The translations under genes and the position numbers were made by a program. From the NCBI RefSeq assembly GCF_947503855.1, contig NZ_CANNFF010000001.1, forward strand, positions 62,001-126,000: a DNA stretch of 64,000 nucleotides, read 5' to 3'. Shown here in pieces: positions 17,223 to 26,326 of this stretch (the first letter of the stretch is position 1; each line of letters starts with the position of its first letter). Source of the DNA: an uncultured Polaribacter sp. Lineage in GTDB: Bacteria; Bacteroidota; Bacteroidia; Flavobacteriales; Flavobacteriaceae. The notes beneath the pieces were generated by a model, which was not told the origin of the DNA, ran no database searches, and saw only the letters and a program-made list of their open reading frames with translations.

Positions 17223-19823
17223 TTAATTCAGTTTTCTCAGTTTAATTCCACTTAATCTGGTTTTTCCTTTTAATGCTTTAAAATTGATCGTAATTCCGTT
17301 TTCATCATCAACAGCAATTAAAAAACGTTTGGTTACACCTCTGTCTTTTCCATACTGTTTCTTAAGATTTAGATTTTCCCAGATTTTTTTACCATTTACT
17401 AAAATGTTCATCACATTTTCTCCTCTAGATTTTAATTCAGCCATAGATAAAAACAACTCATACGTTCCTTTTGGCACATCAAATTTGTAGGCATCTAAAC
17501 CAATTACCTGAGTTTGAAAAACAGGGTCGTTTTCGGTTCCTTTTACACTAACATCTGTACCAATATTGTTTCTTCGTCTGGTTTTGGTTCTTAACAATTC
17601 TCCACCAACGTAACCATAACTACCTTTTTTATAAGGTTGATCTGGCATCCACAAATAATCTACATTATGAGTTTCTATAAAATAACAGTAAGAACCTACA
17701 TTTATGGCAATCTCTTTAAAAGGATTGGTTTCACTTTTTAAGTTTTTAGGTTGAAGGGTAAATTCGATATTTGCAAAATCCTTTAAAACTTTACCCTCTT
17801 TTTCTGATACTACTTCAATTAAATTTTGTCCTTGCTGAAAAGGAACGTTAAACGTTGCTGTTGCAAAATCAAATTTTTGTTTTCCAAGCGTTTTCCCATT
17901 AATGAACAGTTCTACTTCATTGCCATTTCCTACTACATTTATGGGTTGAGTAGCTACATCTGCATTTTCACTATCTTCAATACCCGCTCTTTTCGTCCAT
18001 CCTTTAGAAGCTATCGCTAAAAATGGTGTTTTTTTCAATAAAGCTTGATACAGATAATACGCATCTTTCTTTTCTCTTGAGGCAGATACCAAACCTTTAT
18101 TATTGATATGTGGCACTGCATCTTTACGATGTTCTACCTGAAAATCAGCATAATTCCAAACGTTTGCTCCAACAATTTCAGGTATTTCTAAAATAGCTTT
18201 CATGTACGCTTTATGTAATAGAAATTGATACTCTACACTAAAATCAAAACGAGTTGGATTGTAAGACCTTAATCTTGGATCTGCACCACCACCATATTCA
18301 CTTAAAATTAAAGGTTTGTCTGGATCTAATGCTAAGGTACGCTCTACTAAACTATGTAGGTTTTTATCAATATCTTCTAACTCTTCTATATACCAACCAT
18401 AATATTTATTATATCCAACAATTTCAGTATATCTGATTCCTAATTTATCTTGATAGGCTGGTTCTCTAAAAAATACGGTATAAGAATTCCTTGTTTTGTC
18501 CTCTTCTTTAATAGTTTCTGCTAAAACTCTATGTGTTTCTATAAAGTGTTTGGTGTATTCTTCCCCTAATTTATCAGGTGCTTTCATCGTAGTTTCGTTT
18601 CCTAAATTCCATGCTACAATTGCAGGATTGTTATAATTAAAACGAATCGCTTCTTTTAGCATATTCACACTATTTTGTTTACCTGCTTCGTTTGCAGCAG
18701 CTTTGTCTACAAAAGGAATTTCTACAGTTGCTATAAATCCCATTTTGTTACACATTTCTAAAATAGCTGGATCTTGTGGATAATGAGCAATACGTAAAAA
18801 ATTAGAACCCATTTCTTTTAACAACTTCATGTCGTTTCTATGAATTTCATCGCTTACTGCATTTGCTTTTCCGTAAAAATCTTGGTGACGACATGTACCA
18901 ATTAACTTGGTTTGTTTTCCGTTGATAAAAAATCCTTTCTTGGCATCAAAACTAAACCATCTGAATCCTAAAGGATTTTCTACTCTGTCATAAACAATGT
19001 CTTTTTTATCCACAATTTCAGTAATTACTTTATACAAATACGGATTATCTGGTGACCATAAGTTTGGATTATCAACAGAAAAATCACTAAACACCTCTTT
19101 ACCAGATTTAGATTTTGTTTTTACTTCTTTTACCAAGTTGTTATTGGCATCAAACAAAGATTGTTTTACGTAATACCTTCCTTTTTTGGGTCTTACCAGT
19201 TTAGATTTAACAATAACTTTTGCTGATGTTTCAGAAACTTCTGGAGTACTAATAAAAACTGCATTTGCACCCAAATTGGCTACTTCAAAATGCACTGGTT
19301 TAGTTATCACCAAATGGATGTCTCTATAAATTCCGCCATAAAAAGAAAAATCTGCAGATTGAGGCACAATTTCATCATTATGTGCATTATCTACCTTTAT
19401 TGTAATGTCATTATCTCCTTCTTTTATAGCTGTTGTAATATCTCTAGCAAAAGTGGTATAACCTCCAATATGATCTTTACCCACTTTTTTTCCATTTACA
19501 AATAAAGAAGTGACTTGATTTGCACCTTCAAATAACATAAACACCTGTTGATTCTGGTAAACCTGAGGAATTTTCATTGTTTTTTTATACCAGCCTTCAC
19601 CTCTATAATAGCCATCTTCATCATCTAAAATATCTTCGGTATTCCAAGAATGAGGTATGGTTACTTTTTCCCAAGAACGAGAAGCGTCATTAGAAAAAGG
19701 ATGTTCGATTTTCCCTTTATAAAAATGCCACGCATCGTTTATAGTTTCTATGTGTCTTACTTGTTGCGCATTTGCTAAAAATGCAACACTTAAAAAAAGT
19801 AATATTAAATTCTTTTTAATCAT
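17223..19823 (-). CDS. GH2-family glycoside hydrolase, secreted
   Basis: The 866-residue protein has a signal peptide (residues 1-20). A sugar-binding jelly roll (about 25-180) and an immunoglobulin-like domain (about 185-290) precede a TIM barrel (about 295-590). The acid/base is E410 in 'AWNLGNETTM' and the nucleophile is E509 in 'LILSEYGGGADPRL'. 'RIAHYPQDPAILEMCNKMG' is a further GH2 hallmark. After the barrel come a further beta domain and a malectin-like C-terminal domain (about 700-866, ending 'RLSGIKLRKLN'). The family includes beta-galactosidases, beta-glucuronidases and beta-xylosidases. Here an uronidase or xylosidase acting on oligosaccharides is plausible, but specificity is not readable. 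It follows the GH5-like gene by 18 bp. Confidence 0.88.
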   Translation of the reverse strand: MIKKNLILLFLSVAFLANAQQVRHIETINDAWHFYKGKIEHPFSNDASRSWEKVTIPHSWNTEDILDDEDGYYRGEGWYKKTMKIPQVYQNQQVFMLFEGANQVTSLFVNGKKVGKDHIGGYTTFARDITTAIKEGDNDITIKVDNAHNDEIVPQSADFSFYGGIYRDIHLVITKPVHFEVANLGANAVFISTPEVSETSAKVIVKSKLVRPKKGRYYVKQSLFDANNNLVKEVKTKSKSGKEVFSDFSVDNPNLWSPDNPYLYKVITEIVDKKDIVYDRVENPLGFRWFSFDAKKGFFINGKQTKLIGTCRHQDFYGKANAVSDEIHRNDMKLLKEMGSNFLRIAHYPQDPAILEMCNKMGFIATVEIPFVDKAAANEAGKQNSVNMLKEAIRFNYNNPAIVAWNLGNETTMKAPDKLGEEYTKHFIETHRVLAETIKEEDKTRNSYTVFFREPAYQDKLGIRYTEIVGYNKYYGWYIEELEDIDKNLHSLVERTLALDPDKPLILSEYGGGADPRLRSYNPTRFDFSVEYQFLLHKAYMKAILEIPEIVGANVWNYADFQVEHRKDAVPHINNKGLVSASREKKDAYYLYQALLKKTPFLAIASKGWTKRAGIEDSENADVATQPINVVGNGNEVELFINGKTLGKQKFDFATATFNVPFQQGQNLIEVVSEKEGKVLKDFANIEFTLQPKNLKSETNPFKEIAINVGSYCYFIETHNVDYLWMPDQPYKKGSYGYVGGELLRTKTRRRNNIGTDVSVKGTENDPVFQTQVIGLDAYKFDVPKGTYELFLSMAELKSRGENVMNILVNGKKIWENLNLKKQYGKDRGVTKRFLIAVDDENGITINFKALKGKTRLSGIKLRKLN

Positions 19824-19841
19824 TGTTAATTTTATATAAAT

Positions 19842-21236
19842 TTAAAAATTTCGAAGTCCGGGTACTATTTTAATTTTATAATTTGTATTGTCTTTACCCC
19901 ATTTTAAGACAATTAGTTTTTGGGTTTTTGTATCCCAAATAAAATCTGCAGGATTAGAGTCTTTAGTTGTTTTACAAACTTCTAAACCTACATTTTTTAA
20001 AGGGTTGTAGTACATCACAAAATCGTCGTTTACAATAATTGAAAAACCATCTGGATAATGTCTGTTGGCTCCAATAAAAATTTTTGAAGCGCCTTTATTA
20101 TTATCTGATTTAAAATGGACATTTAATTCTCTTTTTGCAAAATTGAATAAAAAGGATTGAATATTTCCTGCAATTGCTTGTGGAAAAGGTCTTGAAATGA
20201 CATCTGTTATATATTTACGTTCAACAGTACCTGCATCTGTTTTATCACTAAAAATAGACCAAGTTGATGGTCCTCCTGGTAAAAAATTTTGCATAGTTCT
20301 GTTTCCTAAAAACCAAGCTTTTATAGAACCTACACCCATTTTATCAAAAACCTCTGCTGTTTTGATATATAACTTTCTATATTCTAATTGACCTAATTTA
20401 CCAACAATTGTAGTATCTGTTTTTGCAAAAGTTGGAAAACCCCATTCTCCAATTAAAATTGGTGCTTTTAACATATCTGATTCTTTATCAAAACGATCCA
20501 TATTTTTTTGAATATAATTAATGTTGTTTTGATAAATGTGTGGCGCAAAAACAATGTTTTTTCGATTTATAGCTGATGTAATTTCAGCATATTGATTGTT
20601 GTCTATCTTTTCCCCTTTATTCATAAAAATAGACTGGAATAAAATCTTTTTATCGGGATTTATTTTCTGGCTTTCATCAATAATTCTCTGATACAAAGGC
20701 ACCAAATATTTATCGGTTAAATCTTTGTAAGAAATATCCATCTCTAGTTTTCTAGGTTCATTTACAACGTCGTAACCTACCACATAGGGTTCTTCTGCAA
20801 AACGTTCCCAAATTACTTTCCAAGCATTGATGTAGGTAGTATATTGTTTGTCTTCTTTATTATTCCAAAACTCTTGCCAAACAAATTTATCAACCCCATA
20901 AACCGTCATTTTAAAAACTGTTTTTATGTCGTGATTTTTCCCTAAAGCAACCAATTCATCTAGTTTTTGCAAATACTTTTGCTCTACTTGTCCTCCTGGA
21001 AATTCACTTACTCTACCTAGTTCTAAACGGATAACTTGATAATTCGCACCCATTCTTACCTGTCTCGCATAATCATCGCTATTAAAAAAGACTTCTCCTT
21101 TATGATCGTTGGTGTTGATTACAAAACCTCTGGGAATAATGTGTCTACCTTGATCATCTCTTAAACCGTGTTTAATTTGAGAAAAACTTGTTATTGTAAA
21201 AGTTAAGAACAGTAAGTTAAAAAGAAAATTCTTCAT
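19842..21236 (-). CDS. GH5-like (clan GH-A) glycoside hydrolase, secreted
   Basis: The 464-residue protein has a signal peptide (residues 1-20, 'ITSFSQ'), a TIM barrel (about 25-350) and a small C-terminal beta domain. Clan GH-A acids are visible: E160 in 'VVGYDVVNEPRKLEM' (acid/base) and E264 in 'PILIGEWGFPTF' (nucleophile). The opening 'GLRDDQGRHIIPRGFVINTN' and the NEP/GEWG pair resemble endoglycoceramidase-like GH5 members. The exact GH5 subfamily and substrate are unknown. It is the first gene of a two-gene unit with the GH2 enzyme. The divergent region to xylB holds one candidate operator for each direction. Confidence 0.82.
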   Translation of the reverse strand: MKNFLFNLLFLTFTITSFSQIKHGLRDDQGRHIIPRGFVINTNDHKGEVFFNSDDYARQVRMGANYQVIRLELGRVSEFPGGQVEQKYLQKLDELVALGKNHDIKTVFKMTVYGVDKFVWQEFWNNKEDKQYTTYINAWKVIWERFAEEPYVVGYDVVNEPRKLEMDISYKDLTDKYLVPLYQRIIDESQKINPDKKILFQSIFMNKGEKIDNNQYAEITSAINRKNIVFAPHIYQNNINYIQKNMDRFDKESDMLKAPILIGEWGFPTFAKTDTTIVGKLGQLEYRKLYIKTAEVFDKMGVGSIKAWFLGNRTMQNFLPGGPSTWSIFSDKTDAGTVERKYITDVISRPFPQAIAGNIQSFLFNFAKRELNVHFKSDNNKGASKIFIGANRHYPDGFSIIVNDDFVMYYNPLKNVGLEVCKTTKDSNPADFIWDTKTQKLIVLKWGKDNTNYKIKIVPGLRNF

Positions 21237-21281
21237 AATACATCATAATTTTTGATAAAAATACAATGATCAGCTACCTTA

Positions 21282-21305
21282 AGTATCCTGCACACTACTG
21301 TGTGG
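21282..21305 (-). promoter_or_regulatory. Candidate operator 4 upstream of the GH5/GH2 unit
   Basis: In gene sense the site contains CACAGTAGTGTGCAGGATAC. It starts 46 bp upstream of the ATG at 21236, almost the same spacing as sites 3, 5 and 6 to their genes. Confidence 0.65.
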
Positions 21306-21350
21306 CTTAAGAATTCACCCACAAAAACAACTCGTAATTTTCGATAAAAT

Positions 21351-21370
21351 TATCATGACAGTACAGGATA
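21351..21370 (+). promoter_or_regulatory. Candidate operator 5 upstream of xylB
   Basis: The plus strand reads TATCATGACAGTACAGGATA, ending 44 bases before the xylB ATG at 21415. The orientation is reversed on the chromosome relative to site 4, so it keeps the same orientation to its own gene. Confidence 0.65.
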
Positions 21371-21414
21371 TAAATTTTCATAAAAAAAATGAAATTAGCA
21401 AATTAAAAAATAAA

Positions 21415-22905
21415 ATGAATTATTATCTAGGGTTAGATATTGGAAGTTCTTCTATAAAAGTAGCTTTAGTAGAAACCAAAACAGGTAAAAGCTTAGGCGT
21501 TGTTCAAGAACCAAAAGAAGAAATGAGCATGTTTGCTCAAAAAAACGGATGGGCAGAACAAGAATCGAACGATTGGTGGTTGCATATATGCAATGCCATT
21601 ACAAAACTAAAAAAAGAATATAATATTAGCAAAAGTCAAATAAAAGGAATTGGTATATCATACCAAATGCATGGTTTAGTTTTGGTTGACAAACAAGGTA
21701 ATCCTTTACGTAAAAGTATTATTTGGTGCGATAGTAGAGCAGTTTCGATTGGTAATAATGCTTTTAAACAAATTGGAGAAGAAAAATGTGCTAATCAATT
21801 ATTAAATTCACCAGCAAATTTTACAGCATCAAAAATAAAATGGGTAAAAGACAATGAACCTGCTATTTACAAACAGATATATAAATTTATGTTACCTGGA
21901 GATTATATTGCCTATAAATTTTCAAACACAATAAATACAACTATTTCGGGATTATCAGAAGGGATTTTTTGGGATTTTAAAAAAGATACCATTGCAGATT
22001 TTTTATTAGAATATTATGGGATAGATAAATCGCTAGTTCCAGACATCGTGGAAACCTTCGGAATTCAATCTGTTGTCGATAAAAAAGGAGAGGCAGAAAG
22101 TGGCATTGCAGCAGGTACACCAATTTATTACAGAGCAGGAGATCAGCCAAATAATGCATTATCCTTAAATGTTTTTAATCCTAGAGAAGTAGCTGTAACT
22201 GGAGGTACTTCTGGAGTTGTATATGCAGTTACTGATAATTTATCTGTCAAAGAAAGTGCTAAAGTAAACAACTTTGCACATGTAAATTATAAGAAAGGAA
22301 TATCAACAAAAATAGGAAAGTTGTTGTGTGTCAATGGTGCAGGAATCCAATACAGATGGTTATTAAATAATCTAGATGTATCATCTTATGAAGAAATGAA
22401 TAATTTAGCAGCGAATATTCCTATTGGATCAGATGGGGTATGCATAATTCCTTTTGGTAATGGTGCAGAACGAATGCTAAATAATAAAGAAATTGGTACA
22501 AGAATTGTAAATATAAATCTTAATAATCATCATAAAGGACACCTTTGTAGAGCTGCTTTAGAAGGGATTGCGTTTTCTTTTTATTACGGAATGGAGATTT
22601 TAAAGTCAGATGGCATTAACCCAAAAGTAATCAGGGCAGGAAACGACAACTTATTTCGCTCTGAAATTTTCTCAAATACAGTGGCAACTTTAATTCAACA
22701 AGAAATAGAAATCTATAATACTACTGGAGCTATTGGAGCTGCAAGAGCAGCCAATTTACATACTGGTGATTTTACTTCTTTTGGCAAAACAATAATGGAT
22801 AACGACCATGTTATGACGTTTATGCCTTCTAAAGACAAACAACCTTATTTAAAAGCGTACAAAGATTGGAAAAAAGAATTAGAAATTATACTTAACACAA
22901 AATAA
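21415..22905 (+). CDS. xylB: Xylulokinase (FGGY carbohydrate kinase)
   Basis: From the ATG at 21415 the protein has 496 residues and begins MNYYLGLDIGSSSIKVALVE, the standard FGGY ATP-binding start. An in-frame ATG at 21355 would add 20 residues unlike the family and would lie inside the candidate operator, so it is rejected. 'GISYQMHGLVLVD' and 'IIWCDSRA' are the xylulokinase substrate region, and 'VAVTGGTSGVVYAV' and 'VIRAGNDNLFRSEIFSNTVA' are the C-terminal nucleotide-binding parts. The enzyme phosphorylates D-xylulose to xylulose 5-phosphate in the cytoplasm. It is followed after 8 bp by xylose isomerase, which fixes the substrate assignment. Confidence 0.93.
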   Translation: MNYYLGLDIGSSSIKVALVETKTGKSLGVVQEPKEEMSMFAQKNGWAEQESNDWWLHICNAITKLKKEYNISKSQIKGIGISYQMHGLVLVDKQGNPLRKSIIWCDSRAVSIGNNAFKQIGEEKCANQLLNSPANFTASKIKWVKDNEPAIYKQIYKFMLPGDYIAYKFSNTINTTISGLSEGIFWDFKKDTIADFLLEYYGIDKSLVPDIVETFGIQSVVDKKGEAESGIAAGTPIYYRAGDQPNNALSLNVFNPREVAVTGGTSGVVYAVTDNLSVKESAKVNNFAHVNYKKGISTKIGKLLCVNGAGIQYRWLLNNLDVSSYEEMNNLAANIPIGSDGVCIIPFGNGAERMLNNKEIGTRIVNINLNNHHKGHLCRAALEGIAFSFYYGMEILKSDGINPKVIRAGNDNLFRSEIFSNTVATLIQQEIEIYNTTGAIGAARAANLHTGDFTSFGKTIMDNDHVMTFMPSKDKQPYLKAYKDWKKELEIILNTK

Positions 22906-22913
22906 AAAAAGAA

Positions 22914-24230
22914 ATGGCAAATAAAGAATATTTTAAAGAAATTGATAAAATACAATTTGAAGGAAAGGAATCAGACAATCCACTAGCGTTTAAGTACTAT
23001 AATCCTGAGCAAGTTGTTGCAGGAAGAAAAATGAAAGATTGGTTTAAATTTTCAATTGCATACTGGCATACATTCTGTGGTCAAGGTTCAGATCCTTTTG
23101 GACCAGGAACGCAAAACTTTACTTGGGATAAATCTTCAGACCCAATTCAAGCAGCAAAAGATAAAGCAGATGCAGCTTTTGAGTTCATCCACAAAATGGG
23201 CTTTGAGTATTTCTGTTTTCATGATTATGATTTAGTACAAGAAGGTGCAACTTTTGCTGAATCTGAATCTAGATTAAATTCTATTACAGATTACATTAAA
23301 GAAAAACAATTAGAAAGTGGTGTGAAACTGTTATGGGGCACAGCAAACTGTTTTTCAAACCCACGTTACATGAATGGTGCTGCTACAAATCCAGATTTTG
23401 ATGTAGTTGCTAGAGCTGGAGGACAAGTAAAATTGGCTTTAGATGCAACAATTAAATTAGGTGGTGAAAACTATGTGTTTTGGGGAGGAAGAGAAGGTTA
23501 CATGTCTTTATTAAACACAGATATGGGACGTGAATTAGATCACATGGGTCAATTCCTTACAATGGCAAGAGATTATGCAAGAGCACAAGGTTTTAAAGGG
23601 TCTTTCTTTATAGAGCCAAAACCAATGGAGCCAATGAAGCATCAGTATGATTTTGATTCAGCTACTGCAATTGGTTTCTTAAAAGAATATGGTTTAGACA
23701 AAGATTTCAAAATGAATATTGAGGTAAACCATGCAACTTTAGCACAACATACAATGCAACACGAACTAGCAGTTGCAGCAAAAGCAGGAATGTTAGGAAG
23801 TATTGATGCTAATAGAGGAGATTATCAAAATGGTTGGGATACAGACCAGTTTCCAAATAATATTCAAGAAACCACAGAAGCTATGTTGGTTTTCTTGGAG
23901 GCAGGTGGATTACAAGGTGGTGGTGTTAATTTTGATGCAAAAATCAGAAGAAACTCTACAGATTTAGAAGATGTTTTCTTAGCACATATTGGTGGAGCAG
24001 ACACATTTGCAAGAGCACTAATTACTGCAGATAAAATTATGACATCTTCTTCTTATAAGGCACTTCGAGAAAAAAGGTACAGCTCTTTTGATTCAGGTAA
24101 AGGAAAGGATTTTGAAGCTGGTAAATTAGAGCTTAAAGACTTATATAACATTGCTCAAGAAAATGGAGAATTGAGTTTACAAAGTGGAAAACAGGAATTG
24201 TTTGAAAATATCATTAACCAATATATATAG
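22914..24230 (+). CDS. xylA: Xylose isomerase
   Basis: The 438-residue protein matches the long (class II) xylose isomerases. 'FCFHDYDLVQEGA' carries the catalytic pair H103 and D106, 'FFIEPKPMEP' the metal and substrate residues E234 and K236, and 'NIEVNHATLAQHTMQHELA' and 'GSIDANRGDYQNGWDTDQFP' the remaining metal-binding blocks. It converts D-xylose to D-xylulose, which XylB then phosphorylates. Both genes lie in the polysaccharide locus rather than elsewhere, which argues that the polymer contains xylose. The next gene, a symporter, follows after 69 bp. Confidence 0.97.
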   Translation: MANKEYFKEIDKIQFEGKESDNPLAFKYYNPEQVVAGRKMKDWFKFSIAYWHTFCGQGSDPFGPGTQNFTWDKSSDPIQAAKDKADAAFEFIHKMGFEYFCFHDYDLVQEGATFAESESRLNSITDYIKEKQLESGVKLLWGTANCFSNPRYMNGAATNPDFDVVARAGGQVKLALDATIKLGGENYVFWGGREGYMSLLNTDMGRELDHMGQFLTMARDYARAQGFKGSFFIEPKPMEPMKHQYDFDSATAIGFLKEYGLDKDFKMNIEVNHATLAQHTMQHELAVAAKAGMLGSIDANRGDYQNGWDTDQFPNNIQETTEAMLVFLEAGGLQGGGVNFDAKIRRNSTDLEDVFLAHIGGADTFARALITADKIMTSSSYKALREKRYSSFDSGKGKDFEAGKLELKDLYNIAQENGELSLQSGKQELFENIINQYI

Positions 24231-24299
24231 TAATATTTTATAAAATAAATTAGTTAAATTTGAAGGTTTTCAATTCTAATTTAAAAACCAAAACACACT

Positions 24300-25886
24300 A
24301 TGCTAGGAATTTTTTCATTTGTTGGCTTTACTTTACTTGTGGCAATTATCGCCTATTTATCAACCAGAAAAACAGATGAAAGTACATCTGATGGGTATTT
24401 TTTAGGAGGTCGTAGTTTAACTGCAACAGTAATTGCAGGGTCTTTATTATTAACGAATCTTTCTACAGAGCAAATAGTTGGACTTAATGGTAGTGCCTAT
24501 GCAGATGGTATTTTGGTTATGGCTTGGGAAACCTTAGCTGCAATTGCTATGGTAATTACCGCTATTTATTTATTACCAAGATATTTAAGAGGTGGTATTT
24601 CAACAATTCCTACGTATTTAGAACGTCGTTTTGATACTACAACAAAAGCTATGACTTCTGGTTTATTTCTCTCTGGATATGCAATAGTTTTATTACCTAT
24701 AGTTCTTTATTCTGGTTCATTAGGTATTAGTGGTATGTTTAATTTACCAGAGTTATTAGGGGTAACAGAATGGCAATCTATTTGGATTTGTGTAATTAGC
24801 ATAGGTGTTATCGGTTCTATTTATGCCATTTTTGGTGGTTTAAAAGCAGTAGCAGTATCAGATACTATTAATGCAGTTGGATTATTAATTGGAGGCTTAT
24901 TAATTCCTTTTTTCGGATTAATTTCAATTAGTGACGACAATACTTTTTTTGGTGGTATTTCTAAACTAACCAGTCAATATCCTGAGAAATTAAATGCGAT
25001 TGGTAGCGCAGATTCATCAATACCTTTTGCAACTATTTTTACAGGCATGATGTTAGTTCAGTTATTTTATTGGGGTACCAATCAACAAATTATTCAACGA
25101 GCATTAGGTGCTAAAAATTTAGCAGAAGGTCAAAAAGGGTTAACATTGGCTGCTTTTATTAAAATATTAGGACCAATAATAGTGGTACTTCCTGGTATTA
25201 TTGCATACCATAAATGGGGAGGAGAAGTTTTAACAAACAACGATATTGCTTACCCTAGATTGGTTGCAGAAGTTTTGCCTACATATTTAATTGGTTTTTT
25301 TGCAGCAGTCATGTTTGGTGCCATCTTAAGTTCATTTAATTCTGCTTTAAATAGTTGTGTTACTTTATTTGGTGTAGATATTTACAAGCAATACATTAAT
25401 AAAGAAGCAAAAGAGAAAAAAGTAGTTACAGTTGGTAAAAGTTTTGGTATTTTTTTAGCGATATTTTCTATGTTTGTAGCGCCCTTTTTATACTATGCTT
25501 CAGATGGTCTTTTTGGATATTTACAAACTGTAAATGGTGCTTATAGTGTACCTATTTTAACAGTTATAATTGTTGGAGTTTTAACAAAAAGAGTTCCTGC
25601 TATTGCTGCAAAAGCAGGTATTATATTTGCATTTGTATTTTATGTAACCTACATTATTTTATCGAAAGGTTTCGAAATGGATTTACCACATTTTCTGCAT
25701 TTTCAATTTGCGGCATTTGTATTAACTATAATTTTAATGTTAGTGATAACAAAAATAAAACCAAGAAAAACAGATTATGTTCAAGAATATACTAGGCAAG
25801 TAGATGTAACTCCTTGGAAACATGTAAAAGTTGTAGGTGTAGTAATTTGTATAGTGGTAATATCAACTTATTTTATTTTCAGTTAA
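24300..25886 (+). CDS. Sodium:solute symporter (SSS family), probable sugar uptake
   Basis: The 528-residue protein has about 13-14 hydrophobic segments. It shows the SSS pattern: an N-terminal helix, then 'DGYFLGGRSLTATVIAGSLLLTNLSTEQIVGLNG', which is characteristic of sugar-type SSS members (SglT-like), and 'MMLVQLFYWGTNQQIIQRAL'. It is the last gene of xylB-xylA-symporter, so D-xylose is the likely substrate, though rhamnose or a uronate cannot be excluded. It would act in the inner membrane, taking up monosaccharide released in the periplasm. Sequence alone does not give specificity. Confidence 0.88.
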   Translation: MLGIFSFVGFTLLVAIIAYLSTRKTDESTSDGYFLGGRSLTATVIAGSLLLTNLSTEQIVGLNGSAYADGILVMAWETLAAIAMVITAIYLLPRYLRGGISTIPTYLERRFDTTTKAMTSGLFLSGYAIVLLPIVLYSGSLGISGMFNLPELLGVTEWQSIWICVISIGVIGSIYAIFGGLKAVAVSDTINAVGLLIGGLLIPFFGLISISDDNTFFGGISKLTSQYPEKLNAIGSADSSIPFATIFTGMMLVQLFYWGTNQQIIQRALGAKNLAEGQKGLTLAAFIKILGPIIVVLPGIIAYHKWGGEVLTNNDIAYPRLVAEVLPTYLIGFFAAVMFGAILSSFNSALNSCVTLFGVDIYKQYINKEAKEKKVVTVGKSFGIFLAIFSMFVAPFLYYASDGLFGYLQTVNGAYSVPILTVIIVGVLTKRVPAIAAKAGIIFAFVFYVTYIILSKGFEMDLPHFLHFQFAAFVLTIILMLVITKIKPRKTDYVQEYTRQVDVTPWKHVKVVGVVICIVVISTYFIFS

Positions 25887-26268
25887 TTTACTATAAAAGT
25901 TACCAGTATGTTTTAAACACCTAATCACAAAGTATTTGACGTTCTTAATTAGGATGAAAAACAGACCAAAAAAGTGGGATGTAGATAGAACTTAGAGGTC
26001 TAAATTTATATTGTTTATCGATGTTATTTTTTCCAAACCCTATCACACAAATTTATCTAAAGATAACAATCATTCTTAAATCCTCTTTTATTATATCATG
26101 AATTCTACTTAATGATACTAGTTTTGCATACCTTATGCAATTAGGGATATCACTTAATTTGTCTAATTCCAATTAAATTCCTTAATTGTTAATTCTTACT
26201 CTAATTTGTATTGCTTAATAGTTAACATTAAAAACCGACTAAACTTATCCTATATTAGATTGAATAAA
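25887..26268. other. Intergenic region without a recognised gene
   Basis: About 380 bases between the symporter and the SusD end. No frame gives a convincing protein. A short frame from the ATG near 25952 reads MKNRPKKWDVDRT and stops, perhaps a decayed remnant, but I cannot assign it. A 17-base inverted repeat, TTGCATACCTTATGCAA, lies at 26124-26140. The symporter has no clear terminator of its own other than the shared hairpin at 26269-26298. Confidence 0.5.
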
Positions 26269-26298
26269 AAAACCGAAAGAAAAATTTCTTTCGGTTTT
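26269..26298. terminator. Bidirectional terminator between the symporter and susD
   Basis: A perfect stem AAAACCGAAAGAAA / TTTCTTTCGGTTTT with flanking A and T runs lies 28 bp from the susD stop. It can serve the minus-strand susCD unit and also the plus-strand xyl unit. Confidence 0.88.
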
Positions 26299-26326
26299 AA
26301 TCCAAATAAATCAATTCAAACTAATT

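Noticed and set aside
21355-21414. Upstream in-frame ATG extending XylB by 20 residues
   Set aside because: The extra residues do not match FGGY kinases, and the ATG lies in the candidate operator. MNYYLGLDIG at 21415 is the family start.
26124-26140. 17-base inverted repeat as an operator
   Set aside because: It lies in a region between converging units, not in front of a gene, and has no second copy that I noticed.
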